Below are positions 58,102 to 64,000 of a stretch of DNA of 64,000 nucleotides, one piece after another. The notes under the pieces are model-generated. The model searched no databases and was not told the DNA's origin. It worked only from the letters and a program-made list of their open reading frames with translations. The number at the start of each line of letters is the position of its first letter. Within the stretch, counting starts at the first letter, position 1. This DNA comes from Chlamydomonas reinhardtii (lineage: Eukaryota > Chlorophyta > Chlorophyceae > Chlamydomonadales > Chlamydomonadaceae): contig NC_057009.1 in the NCBI RefSeq assembly GCF_000002595.2, forward strand, positions 2,195,346 to 2,259,345, written 5' to 3'. The position numbers and the translations under genes are program-made.

Positions 58102-59981
58102 ATGAGTCTGCCCCGCGACACACGCTATATGTCAGAACGTATCAGAGCCCTCGCGACTGCTGCCAGCCTGGGCCTGGCGTTCGGTGGGGGCCTCTTACTT
58201 CTCGGACTGCGCCACCGTCGCGACCAGGTCCTCAACCTCGTGTGTCGCGAAAACGAGCAGATGCCTTGCACGACCGCAAGCACTTCTAGTCCGCCTGTGC
58301 TGGACGCCATCCCCTCGGAGGTTGCATCGACGGTGAGCGACCTTGGCCCTGCTTCGTTCAAAGTAGAGCATGGATGATACCGCTCGTGCGACTGCGTGGG
58401 GAAGATGGGGTTGGCTGCTTACCGGGGCCTAGCGGTTGACGCGGCCACGCTACTTGACCTTGACGCACGGCCTACACGTATCCTTACGCCCGCCCACCGA
58501 TCGAAGCAGAAGCCCACATGCCTGTGCGCGGACAAGGGCCATCGCGAAGAGCGCCTTCTAGGCGAGAACGGCGTAGAGAACAGCCAGGAAGTGGAGGAAG
58601 TGCAGGTGGAGGAGGTGCAGGAGGTGTTCGAGGTGAGTAAGCGAAGCCGTTGGGCGTGGGCTGGGTGGCTGGACTGGCCCAGGCTGGGTACGCTGTTCGT
58701 GTGTTGCGCATCGCCTGGGAGCTTGGGCCCTCCTGGGCCCTGACTTTCTGTTGTCTTTACAAGTCTGCCTCATCCGCGCGTGCTGTGCCGCTCCGCCTCG
58801 CTCCCCCCCTGATGCAGAGTCTCGCCACGTACCTGGCCCGCCGCGGCCTCGAGCGCTGCGAACCTGTAAAGGAGCTTGGCAAAGGTGGCTGTGGGCGCGT
58901 TGACGTGGTGAGCATCCCGCTTCCCGGCGGCGGCGTCATGCAGGCTGTGCGCAAGGAGATCTTCCGCCGCACCGACGGCGTGTCACGTACCGAGCTACTG
59001 CAGCAGGAGGTGGCGGGCACGCGCGCAGCAGCGGGCTGCGCCAGCGCCGTGCAGCTGTTGGGCTATACGGAGCCGCAGACGGATGACGACCCACATGAGC
59101 TGCTGCTCTCCTACGTGCCGGGCATGCCCCTGTCTGACTACCTGGTAAGTTCGGCGGTATTCAGAGCGTGGCCCAGGGTGCAGTTGCATGTGCGCGCGGG
59201 CAGCACGCGTGGATGGGGTGGGGCCGTGGGGGCCATCTGCATGTCTCTGTCAACACGGACAGAGTCAGGTCGGGTTGGCAAGCTTGGCAACCCTTTCTTT
59301 TGCCGCTGATGGCTGCCTCCATAGCTGGCTGGCGCCGCGCCACTCTTACATTACTCCATCTATCCCCCCCCCCGTTCCCAGATGCTGGTGCACTGCGTGG
59401 ACGTGGACAGGCGCAGCGGGGTGCTCAAGAAGGTCAAGAAGAGCAAGCGGGCCAAGGCCCCCAAGCCCCACACCATACTGTCCACTCCGCTCCTCAAGCA
59501 GCTGGCCGTCTCGGTGCTCACGGCGGTGGATGCCATGCACAACAACAACATGTGTCACGGCGACATTAAGGGTGACAACGTGTTCGTCGACCTGAGCGCC
59601 AGCGATGGCGCCATCCACTTTGTGCTGGGCGACATGGGGACGGCCGAGCCTACCGACAGCGAGGGCATGCTGATCCGCGGCGCTATCGGGGGCTCCTGGC
59701 TGACAGCGGCACCCGAACAGCGCGTGCACCTGGCCGGGGGCACGCCGGCGTGTGGGCTGAGCCGCATGATTGACATGGCGTCGGTGGGGCTGCTGCTAGC
59801 AGATGCAGCTCAGTTCTGCGTTGAGGCAGGGCGGCTCGTGGCGTACTCGCAGTTTGAGGATGACCTGGACGAGTGGGTGCCCGAGGGCTGCCGCGACCTG
59901 TGCGCGCAGCTACTGGCCCCCTCGCCCTCCGACCGCCCCAGCGCCAAGGAGGCGCTGGCACACTGGTGGCTGAACGAGTAA
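58102..59981 (+). CDS. Membrane protein kinase copy E
   Basis: Exons 58102-58332, 58510-58632, 58818-59144 and 59382-59981 encode 426 residues. The N-terminus and membrane segment (LATAASLGLAFGGGLLLLGL then RHRR) and the acidic EVEEVQVEEVQEVFE linker match copy A. The kinase domain has GKGGCGRV, AVRKE, HGDIKGDN, GDMG and APE. Exon 4 starts with MLVHCVDVDRR and a KKVKKSKR basic insert, different from the other copies, so the insert is the most variable part. The start ATG is the first in the shared leader. It lies between direct copies of block Q, the footprint of a former tandem array. Cytosolic kinase or pseudokinase anchored in a membrane; substrate unknown. Confidence 0.85.
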
Positions 59982-59989
59982 GATAGCCT

Positions 59990-60490
59990 GCAGCAGCTTG
60001 GGCCGCATGCAAGAGAGGGCCATCGGGGTGGAGGACTTGATGCATGTTAAGGCTTGCATGCTGTTTCGCAAGGCGTGGATCCGATGCATTGCAACATGTG
60101 GTGAGCGCGGGCATTGACAGAACGGACTGAGGATATGGGCAACGGCGCATGCGCAGTGAGACGGCGATGCGCCAGGACTGTTTTTCAACATGCACAGCCC
60201 ATGTAGGCTGAGATGCGATGTACAATACAAAGTGTGGGACGGAAAGAACAAGGCTGCCTCATTGCACGCATTTATGGTTTAGAGCTGGCGTGCGTGTGTC
60301 AGGGTACGTGGAGACGAAGTGAGCCCGGGAGGGCAAACACACATGGCGGGCTCCTCGTTCCTGAGCATGCATGAGGATAAGTTCTGTGCATATCATCTGG
60401 GGGCGAGCGCAGCGCTCTCTGCTGCATCAGGAGGCGCAGTCGCGCAAAGTTGCAATGTAACACCTGGTGTCACACTTCCATCTGTCGATT
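59990..60490 (+). repeat. Blocks S and R, 3' flank of kinase E
   Basis: 59990-60240 matches the 3' flanks of kinases B, C and D and the orphan block at 3395-3565. 60275-60490 matches 2890-3090 (inverted) and 12930-13050. The order kinase-S-R-Q seen here is the order used to read the broken array at the left end. Confidence 0.65.
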
Positions 60491-60554
60491 CTCTGTGCCC
60501 GCCGTCTCGCTCGCAGTGTTGCATTGCGCTACGGTACCAAACAGGGGGTTGAGC

Positions 60555-61100
60555 TATTGAGGGGGTCGTGCAGCCGGCAGCTTCCTCCTCCTTCGCCTCC
60601 AGCACGCCTGTTCACCAGGTGCAGCTCTTGCGGGTTACGGCCTCGGCGGCAGGGCTGGATGCCGCGGGGCGTAATAGACATGTCGAATAGTCGGGGCGCG
60701 GCCGCGCGGCGGCTGCGCTGATGCTGCAGATGGTGGTGGCCTGGTGGTGGACTGGTGGCGCACCGGCGACATCTTGGCGGGGCCTTTGCTCGGGAACCGT
60801 GCGCGTGTGTTCCAGAGAGCCCAAACTGAGATTGGTTGGGGCACGGAGGCATTCTTGCACCAGACCCAGGGGTGCTACACCCCTGACCAGACCCACCCAG
60901 AGTTCTTGCTGATTTGAAACTGCGCCCGCCAACGCAGTGCACATTCACCAGGGTGGCCCTAAGTATGCAGGAGTGAGGTGTGCGGGGCGTGCGGGGGTTA
61001 GCGTTTCGGCCTTCGACGGGCCGCCTCCGTGCGATGGGCGATGGGCCACTGCAGTGCGTTATGAGACTACCGTAGTCATCTTACCATATCGCAATCGCAT
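60555..61100 (+). repeat. Block Q, orphan copy
   Basis: Direct copy of 57390-57890, but no kinase follows. It passes instead into block P. It is the expected start of the next unit in a head-to-tail array whose kinase has been lost. Confidence 0.7.
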
Positions 61101-61139
61101 GTGCCGTGCTGGCAGGCCCAAGGCGGAGGCAGAAGGGAC

Positions 61140-61445
61140 GGCGGGTATGCGGTTGCAGGACTCGCGCGTTCGGGTGGTGCAGGTTGTTAGGCTTTCCTGG
61201 GCTGTCTGTTGTCGCTGATCGCGTGGGTGCGCCGATGGTGGCCTTGCAGGTGTGTGCTCTTAAGTCACTCTCATGCTGCCGATCAGGCTGTTGAGAGTCA
61301 CTGTCTCAGGTAGCAGGTCATAGAGCTGTTGCTTTCAGCTGGCTAGGTCGTGTCTGGGCATCTGGAAGACAGGGCGACACCTCTCCGCGTCACTGTATGA
61401 GCAGCTAGCGAAATGAAGGCGCAGACAGGCGGTCTGTGCAGGCTG
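61140..61445 (+). repeat. Block P, second copy
   Basis: Direct copy of 56870-57190 without the 25 bp tandem duplication. Relative to Q it lies on the opposite side from the first copy. Confidence 0.7.
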
Positions 61446-62139
61446 CGTGGGCGTGATGCAGGCTGACTCCTTCCTTTGCCGTTTCCGAGGAGGCTGATGA
61501 GCTCGGACGAGGATGTGGATACCGCATGCGTGATGCGGTAGTGAAGCAGTCGGTGGTTAACGCCCACTTGCCTCCTCAGGGCAAACCGACTGGGCTGCAA
61601 GCGTACACTCTAAAAGCCTACTGTCATGCGTGCGTACAACACAACACCTGACCCATCAATCGCTTCGAACACATGCGTGTCCCAGTACCGTCGCCAGCGG
61701 ACTGTCACGGACGGTCACACCAGCCAGCTCACGGTTCCTCGAGGTCAAGTGTCTTCCACACAGTCAGACTCGTCTTCTGCAGCCGTAACCATGCACATGA
61801 ACGGATGCCAGAACAGGTCACGGCCCTATCACGCTAATTTCACGCTCATCCTGCAACACGCATGGCCGTTGCGCAATGTTGTTCCTCGTCAGGGACCGCC
61901 AGGGCCCTCACACATGGCTCTCAATCCCTCCCTCCCTCCCAGTCGCAACGGCGGCATTGCGTGGTGCACTGACGTGGTGCACCGCAGCACACATCGCGCC
62001 GCACCCAACACTGAACATTACCGGCACCAAGCACATTGCAGACACACCTCCACAACGGCCATTTCCCCTCACCGTGCCCCACGCACCTACCATACCACCC
62101 ATCCGCCCTCCTCCTCCTCCTCCTGCCGCCACCACACCC
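61446..62139. other. Spacer, no gene seen
   Basis: Contains only short ORFs. The right part is the 3' flank of the membrane protein gene at 62140, with a Pro-coding CTC run at 62105-62130. Confidence 0.4.
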
Positions 62140-62458
62140 CTACCAGCCCCTGTACTTCTGCATGTAGCGGTAGATGATGGGCGGCAGGCCCTGGTTGGAG
62201 CGCACGTTCCACCACACCAGGATGATGATGAACAGCATGAGGCTGTTGGACACCAGCCAGATGAAGGTCATGAAGAAGGCGTTCCAGATGTACCACATGC
62301 CGCCGTAGTACGGCAGCTCAAAGAAGCGCGGCCCGTTCACGTCCAGCACGTTCAGCGCCACCACCTGCGTACGCGTGTCCATAAGTTTCGCGTTTGTTTC
62401 GTGCTCGAGTAGGCATATGCGGTAGTACCGTGCTTTGTGCCGTTTGTGCCGTTTGTGC

Positions 62459-62489
<31 letters not shown>

Positions 62490-63935
62490 TGCGTGCGCTG
62501 TGTGGTTCGACGCATGGTACGTCGAGTGGGTATCCGCTGTGTCCGGCTGCAGCCCATTAACCGCGCCCCTCGCGCGGCCCCTTGTTCCCCTACTCCACGC
62601 CACGCCTGGGCAGCCGCTGCGCACCTGCACGAAGGGGCCAAAGGTGGTTCCGTCTTGGAGCTCCGCGATGGGCCCGGTCCAGTAGGGCACGTAGGTGTAG
62701 CTGATGTCTTGGGCCTGCGGGCTGAAGCGCCAGCCGTCGCAGGCGCCCAGCAGCGACACCTGGCCCAGAGACACCTGCAGAGAGAGCCACGTGCGTGTGC
62801 GTTAGGAAAGCACAGGGTGAATGTGTGTGAATGTTTTGGGAATACAACAAAATGTAGCCCAGCCAGACGTGATTGTGTGTGAATGTGTGTGCGTGTGTGT
62901 AGAAATGCACTGTTCGTAACACGCTGTGCCCGGCTGCACAGCACCGTGCTTGTAAGTGCCGTCTCGATGTCGACTGTACGTTTGATACCGATGTACCGTC
63001 TGCACACTCCATTACAGTCCCGCGACCCCGCATGCCTCTCCCCGTCCCGCACACACCTGCACCGCGGACAGAAAGCTGACCTCCACATCCGTGGACATGC
63101 CCACCTGCAGCACCAAACATCCACAAACACCAGCATCCGCATCACCGCAGTTCTCGTAAGCAGCATCAGCAACACAGGTACACAGGCACGAAGCCATCTG
63201 CTCCATGCCAATCCGGAGCCCAAGCCCCATAGCCCACAGTACCCTCCCTGCCTCTGCTTGCCCCTCACCGTCTGGTTGTCGCTGTCCACTGCCACCACCT
63301 GCCAGGCCGGCACCAGCAGCGTGTCGTTGCCGGCGCCCAGGGTCAGCAGCGTGTCCGCGGGCCGCGACAGCGCGAAGCGAGGGATCATCACCAGCGCCTC
63401 GCCTGCAGGGGGGGTGCGGGGGCGCGGGAGCGAACGGGGCGTGCAGCAGGGGCCGAGGCGGGGGCGAGGCGTGGCCTTAAGACGGGGCAGCGGCAGGCAC
63501 AGACGGCATGTGCGCTTTTGCGTCTTGATGTGCTTCCGGTGCTACCCTCCTGTCTTGCACTCACCAGTCCACCCGCCCGCCCCAGCACCCCAACCAACCA
63601 CCCCAGCACCCCAGAACTCAGTGCATTTCGGGGATGGGGACTACCGTATTGTCGCGGGCCACTCCGTTGTCAATGCGTAGGCCACGCTTTCCTCATCGCA
63701 TTGGGTTCGGTTTACTTTGGGCTGGTATCTGCAACCCACCCACATACCCAGTAAGTAATAGGCGTTGTTGACGCCGGTGTTGGGGCAACGCGCGTTCATG
63801 CCGGGCCAGGGCCACAGGTTGGATACGGACTTCCAGGGCGGCGGCGCGCGCAGCCGCCGGGCGTCGTCGTGGTAGAGCGCCAGCACGGCGGAGGCGGGCA
63901 CGCCCTCCAGCGACAGCGTGCCGCTCAGCCGCGTA
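62140..63935 (-). CDS. Unrecognised membrane protein, 3' part (5' end outside window)
   Basis: Minus-strand exons 63748-63935, 63269-63402, 63057-63104, 62625-62774 and 62140-62364 join in frame; earlier exons lie beyond the window. The visible 246 residues begin with a soluble part (LSGTLSLEGVPASAVLALYH, WPGMNARCPNTGVNNAYYLL, LLTLGAGNDTLLVPAWQVVA). They continue with VSLGQVSLLGACDGWRF and YVPYWTGPIAEL, and end with two closely spaced hydrophobic stretches (MWYIWNAFFMTFIWLV and SLMLFIIILVWW) and a basic tail (IIYRYMQKYRGW). NDT and DNQT are possible N-glycosylation sites if the soluble part is luminal. The introns have clean GT-AG ends. No family was recognised. Confidence 0.75.
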
Positions 63936-64000
63936 CTGCGGGGGAGGTGGGGGTGGAGGTGGTGGTGTGAGGCTGGTGAGGTGATGTGAGGTTGGTGAAG

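Noticed and set aside
56870-61445. Blocks P and Q as terminal repeats of one large mobile element around kinase E
   Set aside because: The order is P-Q on the left and Q-P on the right with both blocks direct, and Q also lies upstream of kinase A without P. No element-encoded protein or target duplication was seen.

Overview
This is a stretch of nuclear DNA from a volvocine-type green alga, most like Chlamydomonas. The DNA is GC-rich. Genes are split by many short GT-AG introns, introns and spacers carry long (CA/TG)n tracts, and proteins carry Ala, Gly and Gln runs. No bacterial operon, CRISPR array, rRNA or convincing tRNA gene was seen. Names rest on motifs read by eye, and no database search was possible.

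The left 40 kb is a rearranged accessory region built from three gene families. Family 1 is a small single-pass membrane protein kinase of about 430 residues and four exons, in five copies: A (1-1277, minus, cut by the window edge), B (10446-12275, plus), C (13387-15225, minus), D (22254-24075, minus) and E (58102-59981, plus, to the right of the large helicase gene). B and C lie in two ~3.3 kb inverted arms (9163-12458 and 13205-16500) around a 746 bp spacer. Shared flank blocks, named here P and Q (5' side) and S and R (3' side), indicate an old head-to-tail array that has since broken up. Family 2 is an unrecognised four-exon gene, called X here (30511-32701, minus). Family 3 is a 1399-residue F-box/WD40 protein (33534-39082, minus). 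X and the WD40 gene sit side by side. Broken copies of the same pair recur at 4.27-9.09 kb and 19.17-20.80 kb, so the two-gene module was duplicated and then eroded.

From 24.5 to 30.5 kb there is a (GGGA)n repeat complex, one isolated exon resembling the AAA3 region of a dynein heavy chain, and sequence with no convincing gene. A MYND zinc-finger fragment lies at 39.3-39.5 kb.

The right part is more ordinary. A 31-exon gene (40015-56650, plus) encodes a 2131-residue DEAH-box helicase of the DHX29 type, expected to help ribosomes initiate on structured mRNAs. Its exons join in frame and every helicase motif is present. Its Walker A motif lies in a 29 bp microexon followed by a ~2 kb intron that holds an antisense ORF. 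At the right edge (62140-63935, minus) is the 3' part of an unrecognised membrane protein.

The F-box/WD40 protein could be a ubiquitin-ligase substrate adaptor and the kinases a membrane signalling family, but nothing in the sequence ties them to one pathway.
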